A stretch of 48,783 bases of DNA from assembly GCA_013286205.1 (NCBI GenBank), contig JABDGD010000015.1, positions 1 to 48,783 of the forward strand, in the 5' to 3' direction. Origin of the DNA: Candidatus Firestoneibacteriota bacterium. Lineage in GTDB: Bacteria; Oederibacteriota; Muellerivitia; Muellerivitales; Muellerivitaceae. Shown here piece by piece: positions 34,816 through 43,739 of this stretch (positions are counted from its first letter, which is position 1; every line of letters starts with the position of its first letter). The notes beneath the pieces were generated by a model that searched no databases, was not told where the DNA came from, and saw only the letters and a program-made list of their open reading frames with translations. A program made the position numbers and the translations under genes.

Positions 34816-36072
34816 TTAGAACTTGTAACGCAAGTCCGTTTCAGTCGTAGCAATAGCAGTACCAGCGAACATGATTCCCGTGCCAGGAGCAATGGCTTGC
34901 AAGGAATTTTCGAGGGTAGTAACGTTGATGTTGCTATCCAAGGTCCAGTTTTCAACATTGATGCTTCCACCGATGTTGAAGGAAACGTTCTTGTTCGCGT
35001 TGATAGCATTACCAGCGTTCAAAGAAGGATCGGTCCAAGAAGCCGCACCAGCAGTCGCGCTATAAGCACGATTGTAGATGGCCTTGGCCAAACCAGCGCG
35101 AGCAGTCAAGAAGCTGTTCAAAGAGCTTTCGACGCCAGCATTCCAGATCAAGCTGTACATATTGTTGTTGGTAACAGCATTCGGGTTGTTCAAGCCAGAT
35201 TGCGAGCCATCATATTCGAAGGCCAAGCCGGTGTTAACAAAACCACGGCTAGCAATGTTGTGCTTGATAGAACCACCAACCAAGATTTCAGTCGCGTTGG
35301 TGTTAACACCAGCGCCGAAACCAGAGTTGTTGCCCGGGGTATGGAAGGCATCAAATTCAGCATCGCCATAAACGCGAGCAGAATCGTTCGGGTTCAGATC
35401 GGTTTGAGCCAAGAAACCACCAGTGATGGAATAGATACCTTGATCATGTCCACCGTTAGCAGCCGTGTTGGTCAACCATTGTTCGGTATAGCCCAAATGA
35501 ATTTGGGTTTGGTTAAAGCTCATGAACGCACCGGTGTTCAAACCAGCAGACAAGCCCCAAGTTTGGCCCTGAACAGCAGCGCCGCCATCGGTCAAGTTGT
35601 CAGCATAGTTTAAATGCAAACCTAAGTCGCTCTTCGCCCAGAACAAGTCCAAGTTGCTGGAAGTAGCAACCGGGTTGCCGGCTCCACCAGCGGGTTGCCA
35701 GTAGTTAGTCAACAGGTTTCTGTTGGCTCCCAACAAAGTGCTAGTGCCAGTAGTTTCAGCCGAGGGACGGTTGACGTAGGTCGCGATCGTACCGAAATCG
35801 TCTCCCAAATCATGAATCACGCCACCCCATTCAGTGTTGCTTCCGCCAACGCCAGAGGCGTTACCCGACGGGTTCAAACGGAAATCCACCGTGTTTTTGT
35901 ACGACAAGATTTGGTTCGGATACAACCAAATGATGTCGATATCATCAACCTGACGGACATCAGTCGCCAACGAATCTAAACGAGCATCGGCTTTCGCGAC
36001 GCTAGCCACACCCAAAGAGAGGGCGCCGGCTAAAGCCACGCGTAAAACCCACTTCTTGTTTTCGAATTTCAT
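34816..36072 (-). CDS. Outer-membrane beta-barrel protein
   Basis: A 418-residue protein (ATG at 36072, with AAGGGGG upstream; the TTG at 36075 is less likely). Signal peptide about 1-29 (ending AKA-D). The mature protein alternates Asn/Gly/Thr-rich turns and amphipathic strands, and ends in 'TETDLRYKF', a C-terminal Phe typical of BamA-assembled barrels. It might be a porin-like or surface barrel, but no family is recognised. Codon choice is strongly biased (AAC, GGT, TTC, ACC), unlike most of the window, which suggests high expression. Confidence 0.72.
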   Translation of the reverse strand: MKFENKKWVLRVALAGALSLGVASVAKADARLDSLATDVRQVDDIDIIWLYPNQILSYKNTVDFRLNPSGNASGVGGSNTEWGGVIHDLGDDFGTIATYVNRPSAETTGTSTLLGANRNLLTNYWQPAGGAGNPVATSSNLDLFWAKSDLGLHLNYADNLTDGGAAVQGQTWGLSAGLNTGAFMSFNQTQIHLGYTEQWLTNTAANGGHDQGIYSITGGFLAQTDLNPNDSARVYGDAEFDAFHTPGNNSGFGAGVNTNATEILVGGSIKHNIASRGFVNTGLAFEYDGSQSGLNNPNAVTNNNMYSLIWNAGVESSLNSFLTARAGLAKAIYNRAYSATAGAASWTDPSLNAGNAINANKNVSFNIGGSINVENWTLDSNINVTTLENSLQAIAPGTGIMFAGTAIATTETDLRYKF

Positions 36073-36474
36073 CAAAACCCCCTTAAATTTTCACTCCAGT
36101 GAACAGACAACCCGAAATGAATTTGTGCTAACCGGCGTCAACAGGGGACGCGGTGCAGCGGTTTCAAACGGCAGCGGATGGGATAAAAGCGGCTTCCCAA
36201 TCACTTTGAGAATCAAAGGGCAGAAAAAGCCCCTAATGCGTTAAATCAACGTTACGAATGTATTACATAATAATGACGACAACCAAAATGTCCATCTTTT
36301 AGGCTTAAATTTATGACAAAAATCATGTTCTTTTTACGAAAATGCCTTGAAAACACGTCAATTTCAAGCTTTTCAATGTTAAAAGAGGTTAATCGAAGCA
36401 AAAGCCTCAAATTTTAAACAAGAATAAAAGGTAGAAACCGTGGTTTTTTGGGAGTTGCTTCTATATAGGCGGAG
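36073..36474. other. Gene-free 400-bp region upstream of the outer-membrane protein
   Basis: No gene is supported here. The part next to the barrel gene is a leader of about 200 nt, with an AT-rich stretch (36241-36300) holding TAATAC-like -10 candidates on the minus strand, though no convincing -35/-10 pair. A short GGGC/GCCC hairpin sits near 36218-36233. The rest (36300-36474) is AT-rich and lies after the TPR-like gene. Confidence 0.5.
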
Positions 36475-37248
36475 CTAATTATGGGTCTGGGAGAAAGAGT
36501 TGATTTGCCTCTGCCAATCAATAATTCGACTATCAGTCGGAATAAGCTTCCTAATTTGAACTAAAACCAATTGAGCGGACTCGGAATCGTGAATTTTGAG
36601 GTTCTGTTCAAGGCGTTTAATCAATATGGCCAGAACTTCGTCTTGGATTCGAGCTACCGCTTTATTGGCAATTGAATTGGCGGAGTCTAGCTTTAAAACC
36701 GTCAAATAAAGTTTAAGGGCTTCCAAGCGTTTTTGAACTTTTTCAAGTTTTTGTGCCTGTACCAAAAGATCTGCAATGTCACTTTCAGAGGGTTTGGGTA
36801 CTGGGGTTGGGGTTATCCAGATACGCTCTTTTTCTGGCGTCAAACTTATAACCATTGGAATTTCCTGAGTATCGTCGTTGACTAGAACCGTTAGTTCACA
36901 AGAGGTGAAAGGCGCGCTTACCTCAATTTGAAAGTTATCACCAGGGCTTTTGTCGCTGCTCGAAACGATTTCGTCGTCATCGCCCTGGGTCAGCATCCAA
37001 CCATTAACGGTGTTGTCGCTTTGGCAATGGATTTGAAAATGCCCGTGAAAATCCTCGACGATAATGTTGAGCTTGTCCCAGATAGTTTCGGATTGAAAGT
37101 GGTAAGTAGTTGATTTTGAATTGGATTGTGAGAAATTTTGCCCTTTGGCAACGCTAACGGAGAAAATCAAAATTTGGGTCAAAAAAAATACGATAGAAAT
37201 GAAATTTGATTTAAGATTTTTAGTTTTAAAAAATAGTGAATATGTCAT
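36475..37248 (-). CDS. Exported protein with C-terminal TPR-like helices
   Basis: A 257-residue protein with a long N-terminal hydrophobic segment (about 15-35, ending AKG-Q), probably a signal peptide. Residues 37-140 are a beta-rich unknown domain, then a Pro-rich linker (ITPTPVPKPSES) and helices (150-250) whose spacing resembles tetratricopeptide repeats. The gene is AT-rich compared with its surroundings. It is divergent from the HTH/zinc-finger gene, 53 bp apart, so they share a control region. Function unknown. Confidence 0.62.
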   Translation of the reverse strand: MTYSLFFKTKNLKSNFISIVFFLTQILIFSVSVAKGQNFSQSNSKSTTYHFQSETIWDKLNIIVEDFHGHFQIHCQSDNTVNGWMLTQGDDDEIVSSSDKSPGDNFQIEVSAPFTSCELTVLVNDDTQEIPMVISLTPEKERIWITPTPVPKPSESDIADLLVQAQKLEKVQKRLEALKLYLTVLKLDSANSIANKAVARIQDEVLAILIKRLEQNLKIHDSESAQLVLVQIRKLIPTDSRIIDWQRQINSFSQTHN

Positions 37249-37301
37249 AAAGCTATTGTATAGAATCGATCCGTGAAATAACTAATTGTTTTGAGGGCGA
37301 A

Positions 37302-37862
37302 ATGGTGAGATTTGAAAGCAATCATAAGAATCTTAAAATAAATCCTAATCTTTATCCTGAAATTATAAAGCAATTGGAAGCCGGGGCAACGTATAAATCA
37401 TTAGGCATTCGCTATAGGGTTTCTTTCGACACTATAAAAAATATTTCTATGCGCATGGGTAAATCCTCTAATTGGAGAAGAATTGCGGATGAAGAGCTGT
37501 ATCAAAAAAATAAAAATCAGATTCTGAAGAGGTTGGAAGTACTTCCGAACGTCAAAAAAGTTTTAAGTGAATTTGGTGTTAGTCATCATAGATTTTATAG
37601 AGACGGTATAGATCTTGGGAAGACCAAAGAATTTTTAAAAGGCAAGGCGAGTTTACTTTTTTGTAAAAATTGCCGTGTCAGTTTGAATGGAAACCGTTGG
37701 CATAAACGGTTGTTATGTTTGAAATGTGGTAGAAAAGAAAATGTGGTTAGTGCGACAGCGTACGTGAAATTCAAATACCATTCTGATCCGGAGTTTAGAA
37801 AAAAATTTCTTGCAGAAAACAGAAAAAGGGCGAAGTTGAGAAAAAAGACTCGAAAGGTTTGA
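37302..37862 (+). CDS. HTH and zinc-finger protein of unknown family
   Basis: A basic, AT-rich 186-residue protein. Two helix-turn-helix-like stretches are seen: 'YKSLGIRYRVSFDTIKNIS' (31-49) and 'NVKKVLSEFGVSHHRFY' (83-99). Two knuckles follow: C121/C124 (CKNC) and C139/C142 (CLKCGRK), forming one treble-clef or zinc-ribbon-like site, then a very basic tail. It resembles DNA-binding proteins linked to mobile or selfish elements, but no nuclease motif is seen. GAGGGCGA upstream of ATG. The stop touches the ATG of the next gene, so the two form an operon. Confidence 0.55.
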   Translation: MVRFESNHKNLKINPNLYPEIIKQLEAGATYKSLGIRYRVSFDTIKNISMRMGKSSNWRRIADEELYQKNKNQILKRLEVLPNVKKVLSEFGVSHHRFYRDGIDLGKTKEFLKGKASLLFCKNCRVSLNGNRWHKRLLCLKCGRKENVVSATAYVKFKYHSDPEFRKKFLAENRKRAKLRKKTRKV

Positions 37863-38117
37863 ATGAAAGCATTGATAAATATTATTAATTCTCAATTAAG
37901 CCCCGAACTTATTAACGGAGTGGAATTGCCAGATAATTTGCTCGATGCTCGAACCAATGAGGAAATTAAAGAACGTTATTTTTATATTTATCACGCACTT
38001 TATGGAAAAATCTCACTAAGCATTGCTCGAAAAACGAATAAAGCTTCATTGACGATTAATGAGTTGGGTTTTATTTCGGAAAGGTTGGAGGCTTATTTGA
38101 AAGAGCAGGGTTTTTGA
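37863..38117 (+). CDS. Small protein coupled to the HTH gene
   Basis: An 84-residue acidic/helical protein with no recognised family. It starts immediately after the previous stop codon, with no space for a separate ribosome-binding site beyond the end of that gene (AAAGG), so translational coupling is likely. It is as AT-rich as its partner. Confidence 0.5.
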   Translation: MKALINIINSQLSPELINGVELPDNLLDARTNEEIKERYFYIYHALYGKISLSIARKTNKASLTINELGFISERLEAYLKEQGF

Positions 38118-38201
38118 TAATACTCAAAGATATTGAACGCTCGCCTACAGAAGACGTTACGGATTCAATTTGGTTTACAACTTATTCGACTATTCAATAA
38201 A

Positions 38202-38233
38202 CAGTCATCATTTTGACTGGTCCTTTTATTAAA
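38202..38233. terminator. Possible terminator between convergent genes
   Basis: A perfect CAGTCA/TGACTG stem (38202-38207 with 38214-38219), 6-nt loop, followed on the plus strand by GTCCTTTTATT. It lies between the small plus-strand gene and the ParB-like gene and is rather weak. Confidence 0.4.
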
Positions 38234-38234
38234 G

Positions 38235-39677
38235 TTAAAACCCTAAAGACTTTGCAATGTTACCCACCCCGCCAGCTACAACTGGCGCGGCTTTTAGAAT
38301 ATCCCCCGCGACATCGGTTTTCTTGATGGGAGTTGCTTTAGGCGAAGGCGTGGGCTGAACATTGGTGACCACGACGGGTGTGGACTTTTTCTTAGCCCGA
38401 GGCTTCGGCATGGTCGTGACCGTGGGTGTAGAAACTACAGCCTCTACAACCGTCGGAACCGGAGTAGTCAACGGAGTCGCGAGTGGGGTAGCCGCTGGAG
38501 TTTGGTTTTGCGACGGCGTGATCAACCACGACACCAAGGGCACTTTCGACCCGATGACTTTGACGGGCTTTATCCAACCATAGTTATAAGCCTCATACCC
38601 AAACCAAATGGCGAATAGAAAAAACGCCAGAAAACAGATGGCCCGGAAGAGTGGGTAGAGCCCCGTGATCTTGAGCGATTCGATAAAGGTATGCCAAATC
38701 CACTTGATGCCGCGAAAGATTCCTCGAATGCCATTTTTGGCGATCCAGCGCGTTAAGTAAACCAGCAAGTGAACCAGCTTATCGCCCCCTAAGAGAAGGG
38801 CCTCCCCGAAGCTTGGTCTTTCACCCCTTTTGACCTTCGCTTTGATTTTGCCCAAAACTGAAACGCCGAGGGCTATGTCCCACGCCACTTGTTCCGTTTC
38901 GGACATGGCAGGCGCAGGGGTTGACGACTGAGAGACCCGTGCTAAGCGATCAGCGGGAGTCGAATCTATTGAGGCAGGCTCCTTCGATGCGCTTTGCTTA
39001 CTCAGGGCGGGTCGAACGAGCTTAAGCGGGGGATGGTCAACAGAGCTACCGGTTAGCATTGAGGCAACCAAAGCCTTGGCCTGGGGTTCGGTCATCTTCT
39101 TGTCGATTGCTACCTTCAGGGCTTCTTCGACCTTTTGGGGGTCGCCTAGGTCGGTGAGGCGGAGCAATAGCTTCTCGGAAGGTTGGTAAGAGCCCTCTTC
39201 CAGCGTGCGCCGCGCACGGATAGCCTCTCGGGAGGCTTCGTTTAAGAGGTCCATAATCTTGAGCTTTCGGCTAACGACGGTACGGCTTAGGCCAATTCGG
39301 GTGCCAATAGCCTCCTTGGTCAGGGTGGGGTCGTCTTTGAGCAGGCCCTCAATGGCGATATTCAGGTCTAACCAATGGGGTTTATCGTCCTGATTGGAGG
39401 CGATGGCCAAAATTTTGGCTTCGGCCAGGGTAATGGCCAGTACTTCGGCCCCAATCTGGGTTTTTCCCAGCCGGCGATAGGCTTCGACCCGTCTTTGGCC
39501 CGATATGACCAACCATGGTCCTTCGGCCCCTTCACGCCAGACCCAAATGCGGGGAACAATACCGCCTTTTTCTAGATAGGTCATGAGGTTTTGTAATTCG
39601 CCCTCGTCCATAAACTGCCGGGGATTCCAGGAGGGTATGGATAGATCAGTCAGGGGGATTTGGATCATTTCAGGCAT
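38235..39677 (-). CDS. ParB-like protein with transmembrane segment and Pro/Thr-rich tail
   Basis: A 480-residue protein; ATG at 39677 with GAGGT eight bases upstream is better than an in-frame start at 39782. Residues 5-90 look like a ParB/RepB N-terminal domain (PLTDLSIPSWNPRQF, then ISGQRRVEAYRRLG in place of GERRxRA). A helix-turn-helix 'TKEAIGTRIGLSRTVVSRKLK' fits about 120-137. Helical residues to 260 follow, then a Ser/Pro linker, basic helices, a hydrophobic TM segment at about 342-362 and a Pro/Thr/Ala-rich tail. No ParA gene or parS site is recognised nearby. A membrane-tethered ParB-type regulator is unusual. Confidence 0.62.
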   Translation of the reverse strand: MPEMIQIPLTDLSIPSWNPRQFMDEGELQNLMTYLEKGGIVPRIWVWREGAEGPWLVISGQRRVEAYRRLGKTQIGAEVLAITLAEAKILAIASNQDDKPHWLDLNIAIEGLLKDDPTLTKEAIGTRIGLSRTVVSRKLKIMDLLNEASREAIRARRTLEEGSYQPSEKLLLRLTDLGDPQKVEEALKVAIDKKMTEPQAKALVASMLTGSSVDHPPLKLVRPALSKQSASKEPASIDSTPADRLARVSQSSTPAPAMSETEQVAWDIALGVSVLGKIKAKVKRGERPSFGEALLLGGDKLVHLLVYLTRWIAKNGIRGIFRGIKWIWHTFIESLKITGLYPLFRAICFLAFFLFAIWFGYEAYNYGWIKPVKVIGSKVPLVSWLITPSQNQTPAATPLATPLTTPVPTVVEAVVSTPTVTTMPKPRAKKKSTPVVVTNVQPTPSPKATPIKKTDVAGDILKAAPVVAGGVGNIAKSLGF

Positions 39678-39780
39678 ATATATAACCTCAGATATAGTTG
39701 GTACAAATTTGGCATTATTCTCCAAAAAATTTGACCCTTCGCAAAAAGGATTTCGAGTATTTTTAGGGTCTTCGTTTTCC

Positions 39781-39906
39781 ATGGGGAGTTATCAATTCAA
39801 AACTCCTGACTCCGCAAGGTCTTTTAACTTTGATAGAGATATTGCTTACGCCGATAAGCTTTTAGATGTTCTGGACGGGTTGCAAAAACCGAATGCGGCG
39901 AAGTGA
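39781..39906 (+). CDS. Possible 41-residue peptide (weak)
   Basis: An ATG at 39781, 104 bp upstream of and divergent from the ParB-like start, opens a 41-residue frame that ends in PNAAK. It has no clear ribosome-binding site (only AGGG about 12 bases upstream) and no recognised domain. It may be chance. An in-frame extension upstream overlaps the ParB-like gene and looks spurious. Confidence 0.2.
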   Translation: MGSYQFKTPDSARSFNFDRDIAYADKLLDVLDGLQKPNAAK

Positions 39907-39986
39907 TAGTCAATGTTTGAGTCCAAAAAGCGGATAAAAATTAGCATTTTCAAAGCGTCTTCGAAGAGATAAACAATCCCCAAAGT

Positions 39987-40145
39987 TTATTTAATTAATT
40001 TTTTTGAGTTCGATTTTTTTAGTTTTGTAAATGAGCTTTTGGAAGCTGTTGAATTACTACTTTCTTTGAGAACCGACCCAAGTTCTTTTACTAATTTCTT
40101 AAAGAAAGGATTGGCGGATTTGTAGTGTTTTTTATTTATTTTCAT
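39987..40145 (-). CDS. Lys-rich 52-residue small protein
   Basis: A 52-residue frame of AT-rich sequence: ATG at 40145, preceded by AGAAAGGA nine bases upstream, ending in TAA at 39987. About 15 of 52 residues are Lys, with Ser and few acidic residues, so it is strongly basic. It lies 35 bp after the uppP stop on the same strand and may be on the same transcript. No known family is evident. Confidence 0.4.
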   Translation of the reverse strand: MKINKKHYKSANPFFKKLVKELGSVLKESSNSTASKSSFTKLKKSNSKKLIK

Positions 40146-40180
40146 TATTGACTATCCTTTCTCAGCACGGCACTAGAGGA

Positions 40181-41023
40181 TTATTGTAATAGCCAAACCA
40201 CTACAGAAAAAGCCAAGCAGTAAAAGCCGAAGAACTTCCAGCGGCCATGGGATAGCCAGCTGGACAGCCATTGCAGGGCCAAGAGGCCCGCGCCGAAGCT
40301 GAGTACCATGCCGATCAGGCCGGGCACAAACAGTGAGGGCAATTGGATGGTGGGGTCGGCGGCGTGAGCTTTCATCAAACGGTGAATTTCCTGAATGGCG
40401 ACGGGCGGGGTGAGAATGACGGCCAGGGCGAAGCTGAACTCTTCGGCTTTGGCTTTGGAGATCTTTAAAAGAATGCCGGTGGAGATCGTGGCGCCGGAGC
40501 GGGAAAAACCGCGGAAGGGCAGGCACAAGCCCTGAACGAGACCGATCCAGATGGATTGCTTGGGGCCCAGGCCCTGATCGTTGCTTGAATACTTTTCACG
40601 CATGGCGGCCAGAAGAATCAGCAGGCCCGCGCAGGCCAGGGCTATGGAGATCAGCTTAAAGTTTCCAAACAGCATTTCAATTTCGGCGTGTTCGGCGCCC
40701 TTCATGAACACTTTTTCAATCAACAGTTTCAGTCCAAAACCCACGACGCCGGTCACGACGGTCGACAAAAGAATCTGCTTCACGAAGGCCCAGCCTTTGA
40801 AACTGCTTTGAAAGTAATGTTTCACCCAGTCGGACCCAAAATAAACGATGACCGCGAACATGGTGCCGGTGTGGAGCATGACTAATAAGAGGGTCATCTC
40901 CGGCGTGGTGGGGTCGAGGCCCATCAATTTTTCCGCCACAATCACATGGGCGGAGCTGGAAACGGGAAGTAGTTCGGCAAAGCCCTGCACAATAGCCAGG
41001 ATCGCGATTTGAAGGTAATGCAT
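40181..41023 (-). CDS. uppP: Undecaprenyl-diphosphatase (UppP/BacA)
   Basis: Recycles undecaprenyl-PP to the monophosphate carrier for peptidoglycan and surface glycan synthesis; inner membrane with about eight TM segments. E17 in QGFAELLPVSSSAH (13-26) and the second motif FRGFSRSGAT (170-179) are the two functional regions; the Pro of the usual PGxSRS is Arg here, as in some other bacteria. Length 280 is normal. ATG with AAAGGA upstream. Confidence 0.95.
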   Translation of the reverse strand: MHYLQIAILAIVQGFAELLPVSSSAHVIVAEKLMGLDPTTPEMTLLLVMLHTGTMFAVIVYFGSDWVKHYFQSSFKGWAFVKQILLSTVVTGVVGFGLKLLIEKVFMKGAEHAEIEMLFGNFKLISIALACAGLLILLAAMREKYSSNDQGLGPKQSIWIGLVQGLCLPFRGFSRSGATISTGILLKISKAKAEEFSFALAVILTPPVAIQEIHRLMKAHAADPTIQLPSLFVPGLIGMVLSFGAGLLALQWLSSWLSHGRWKFFGFYCLAFSVVVWLLQ

Positions 41024-41147
41024 GAAAGATGTCCTTTCGGGTAGAAGAGAACCCCTCGATCAACTCGGGGCAAGTCGGTGGCGGTTAAGATAACTGAAAA
41101 GCTGAAAGTCGAGAAGGTCTATTTTGAGATGTCTGCGGAATTTAACA

Positions 41148-43481
41148 CTACCTAATAATCAGCAACTTGCTCACGTAACGCTGAGACGCCACATCCACCA
41201 CCACATAGTAAAGTCCGTTGGCCAGCTCAACGCCTTGTTTATCCACTAACTGAAGTTGAAAACTGACGCCCGGTAATACATTCGAATAGCTTTCCTCCTG
41301 CATCTTGCGCAAGCCCAGTGTGAAAATTTTAATGGTGACGTTGGAAGCTTTAGTGATCGGCAAGGTGATTGAGGTATTGCCGACGGAAACGGGGTTGGGA
41401 TAAATGACTAATTTCCCATTCCAGGGCGGTGTGGGCGTAGATGTGTTGGTGTAGATACTGGTATTGGTCGGGGTGAGGGTAATCGTAGGCGTGAAAGTGT
41501 TGGTGGGGCTGGCCGTAAAGGTGGAGGTGTAGGTAAACAGTGGCGTATTGGTAATGGTCGGTGTGTCTGTAATCGTGGGTGTGTTAGTCGGGGTAGGCGT
41601 AATGGTGGGCGTGTTTGTTATGGTATTAGTGCAGGTCAGCGTGGGTGTATTGGTAATGGTGTTGGTGTAAGTGGGTGTGGCGGTCGGCGGAATTTGAAGA
41701 ATGTCGTTAATCATGCTGCACTTGGGGCTGCCCAGGCCAGTGCAAAGGTCGTAACCCGCAACGGCTTTATAAATGTTGGTATTGGTTCCCCAATAGTTAT
41801 TGTTACTGCCATCCTGAATGTCATTAAAGTCGGCGGCGTAAGTGGCGGGTTTGGAAGCCATGTTATAAAGCGTTGGGTTGATATAACCGAGAGTTGGTTT
41901 TCCCAGACTGACCGCTTCCTCGTTGGATAAAGCCAGCAGGGCCGCCCACAGCGGCGCGGCGGCGCTGGTGCCGTAACAGCATCCATAGGTTCCATTGTCC
42001 CAAACCGCGGAAAGGTTATAGCCAATCATCGCCACATCCGGAATGTTGCGGTAAAGGGGTGAGGCCGAATTGGTGCCGTTCACAAAAGGCACCTGATAGG
42101 TGGGGATAGCCAGCGGGCTCGAATTGTCGCAAAAACCGCCGCCGCTGACCGCGTTGACCGCGGGCGTTTGTGTGGCGGCGGGGCCGGGTGAGCTATTCCA
42201 TGTCGTTTCACTCACATAGGTGCCTGGCGCGCCAGAGGTGGTTAACTGGGTTCCTCCCACCACCGTCATCAACTGGGTCTCATATATAGGCTGCCAGGGG
42301 ACGGAGTCAGGATCGCCAGAATAATAGGCGCCGTCATCACCCGAGGACTGAAAGTAAGTTTGTCCCTGTAAGGCAAACTGATTGAAGATATTGGTGACGT
42401 TGGTATCCGCGTAGCCGTACCAGGACCAGGAACTGCTGATCACCGAAGCCAGGTCGTCATTGGCGATTTGGGTTAAAACATCCAAAGGCGTGATATTAGT
42501 CCAGCAGCTGCCGTTGTAAGGACCCTCGTAAACCAAAATAGAAGCTTTCGGCGCGAGGGCCATCACCATTTCAATATCGATAGAGCATTCCAGATTGTTG
42601 CAGCCAGGTGCCTGGGCGATGCCCTCATCTACGGGCACGCGGGTAATCGCCGGCACGCTTTGACCGGATTGGGCCGCGTATCCAGAAATATCGGCGTCGT
42701 AATAGTTATCAAATTCCACCAGCGCCACCGTTTGACCGGTTCCATCCAGACTGTTGCAGGGTAAAAGCGCGGTTCTTAAATCACCCGCCGTATAACTTTT
42801 GGTTCCGAAACAATTGGGGCCGTTGCCGACCAGGGATTTGCCTTTGGATTCGCCCGCGTTGTTTGGGAAGGAAGAGGCGCTGCCCAAAGGCCGCGAGCCG
42901 TTTTTATTTTTGTGAGCCGTTTGACCGTAGTTGTCTAAACCGCTGATGTGTTGGATGGGAATGTTGATATCCATCGAAGGTTCCTGATCCGGAGCGTAAA
43001 AAACAGTTCCATCCTTGCGGAGGTAATTATTGAGATGAAGATGAAAAGCCTCGCCGATTTGGGCGGCGGTGCCGGTTACGCTGAGGTTGAGATGATTTTT
43101 AAAGGTGGAAGTGACTTGAAGATGATGCCGCTGGGCGAAATCCAAAAGAGTTTGATAGTCCACCTCAGAGGCCCCAAACATTTGGCCAAATTGTTCCGGC
43201 GTTAAAAAATGGCGGTAATGGGAATCGTTAGGGTCATAAGTGGCTTTCAGTAAACCATTGAGCGCTTCCTGATTTTTGAGGGGAAGACCGATGGTGATAT
43301 GCAGGGGCTGGGCGCTATCCAGCGGGCTGGCCCAGTTGGCGGTCGTTTCGCGGGGCAAAAGGTGGCCGTTGAGCTGTTGAAGCGCTTGGGCGTTAGCGGA
43401 CAGAGCGGTGAAGGTTAGGGCGGCAACGCAAAGAAAGCGTTTGATTTTTTTATAGCCCATAGAAACACTTAAAATAAACAT
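41148..43481 (-). CDS. Sedolisin (S53) peptidase with Thr/Pro stalk and sorting-like C-terminus
   Basis: A 777-residue secreted protease precursor. Signal peptide about 1-31, then a pro-kumamolisin prodomain (about 35-190), then the catalytic domain: E298-x3-D302, the oxyanion Asp382 in SSGDDG, and Ser506 in GTSAAAP. Calcium-site motifs DFNDI near 551 and [12 protein letters not shown] near 574 are also present. A Thr/Pro/Asn-rich linker (about 600-686) leads to an 87-residue C-terminal domain with [15 protein letters not shown] and KLLIIR, matching the T9SS type-A/FlgD-like sorting pattern. Start at 43481, with GAGGGG three bases upstream. Active at acid pH in characterised relatives. Confidence 0.88.
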   Translation of the reverse strand: MFILSVSMGYKKIKRFLCVAALTFTALSANAQALQQLNGHLLPRETTANWASPLDSAQPLHITIGLPLKNQEALNGLLKATYDPNDSHYRHFLTPEQFGQMFGASEVDYQTLLDFAQRHHLQVTSTFKNHLNLSVTGTAAQIGEAFHLHLNNYLRKDGTVFYAPDQEPSMDINIPIQHISGLDNYGQTAHKNKNGSRPLGSASSFPNNAGESKGKSLVGNGPNCFGTKSYTAGDLRTALLPCNSLDGTGQTVALVEFDNYYDADISGYAAQSGQSVPAITRVPVDEGIAQAPGCNNLECSIDIEMVMALAPKASILVYEGPYNGSCWTNITPLDVLTQIANDDLASVISSSWSWYGYADTNVTNIFNQFALQGQTYFQSSGDDGAYYSGDPDSVPWQPIYETQLMTVVGGTQLTTSGAPGTYVSETTWNSSPGPAATQTPAVNAVSGGGFCDNSSPLAIPTYQVPFVNGTNSASPLYRNIPDVAMIGYNLSAVWDNGTYGCCYGTSAAAPLWAALLALSNEEAVSLGKPTLGYINPTLYNMASKPATYAADFNDIQDGSNNNYWGTNTNIYKAVAGYDLCTGLGSPKCSMINDILQIPPTATPTYTNTITNTPTLTCTNTITNTPTITPTPTNTPTITDTPTITNTPLFTYTSTFTASPTNTFTPTITLTPTNTSIYTNTSTPTPPWNGKLVIYPNPVSVGNTSITLPITKASNVTIKIFTLGLRKMQEESYSNVLPGVSFQLQLVDKQGVELANGLYYVVVDVASQRYVSKLLIIR

Positions 43482-43525
43482 AAACCCCTCAATGAATGGC
43501 GCAACTTTTCTTCAGAAAAACGCGT

Positions 43526-43554
43526 TATATAAATCCGGCTCAACATTGACTCAA
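43526..43554 (-). promoter_or_regulatory. Probable sigma-70 promoter for the sedolisin gene
   Basis: On the minus strand, TTGAGT (43549-43554) and TATATA (43526-43531) are 17 bp apart and lie 45 bp before the start codon. Confidence 0.5.
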
Positions 43555-43739
43555 TTGTATCAGACAAACTTGGGTGTTTTGGGGAACCTTTGGTTTTCTG
43601 ACGGCTGATGAAATCCGCGGATATCGTTTTTTAAAAGGGCTTTTAATAGCAGCCTCCGCTTTGAGGGCTCACATGCGGGCTCCGTGCGTCTAAAACTACC
43701 TCAGCCGTTCCTATCAAAAGTAGTATTAAGAGGGCTTCA

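Noticed and set aside
39583..39906. 107-residue plus-strand frame over the ParB-like N-terminus
   Set aside because: Its first half overlaps the better-supported ParB-like gene antisense; only the last 41 codons are clear of it, and these have no good ribosome-binding site.
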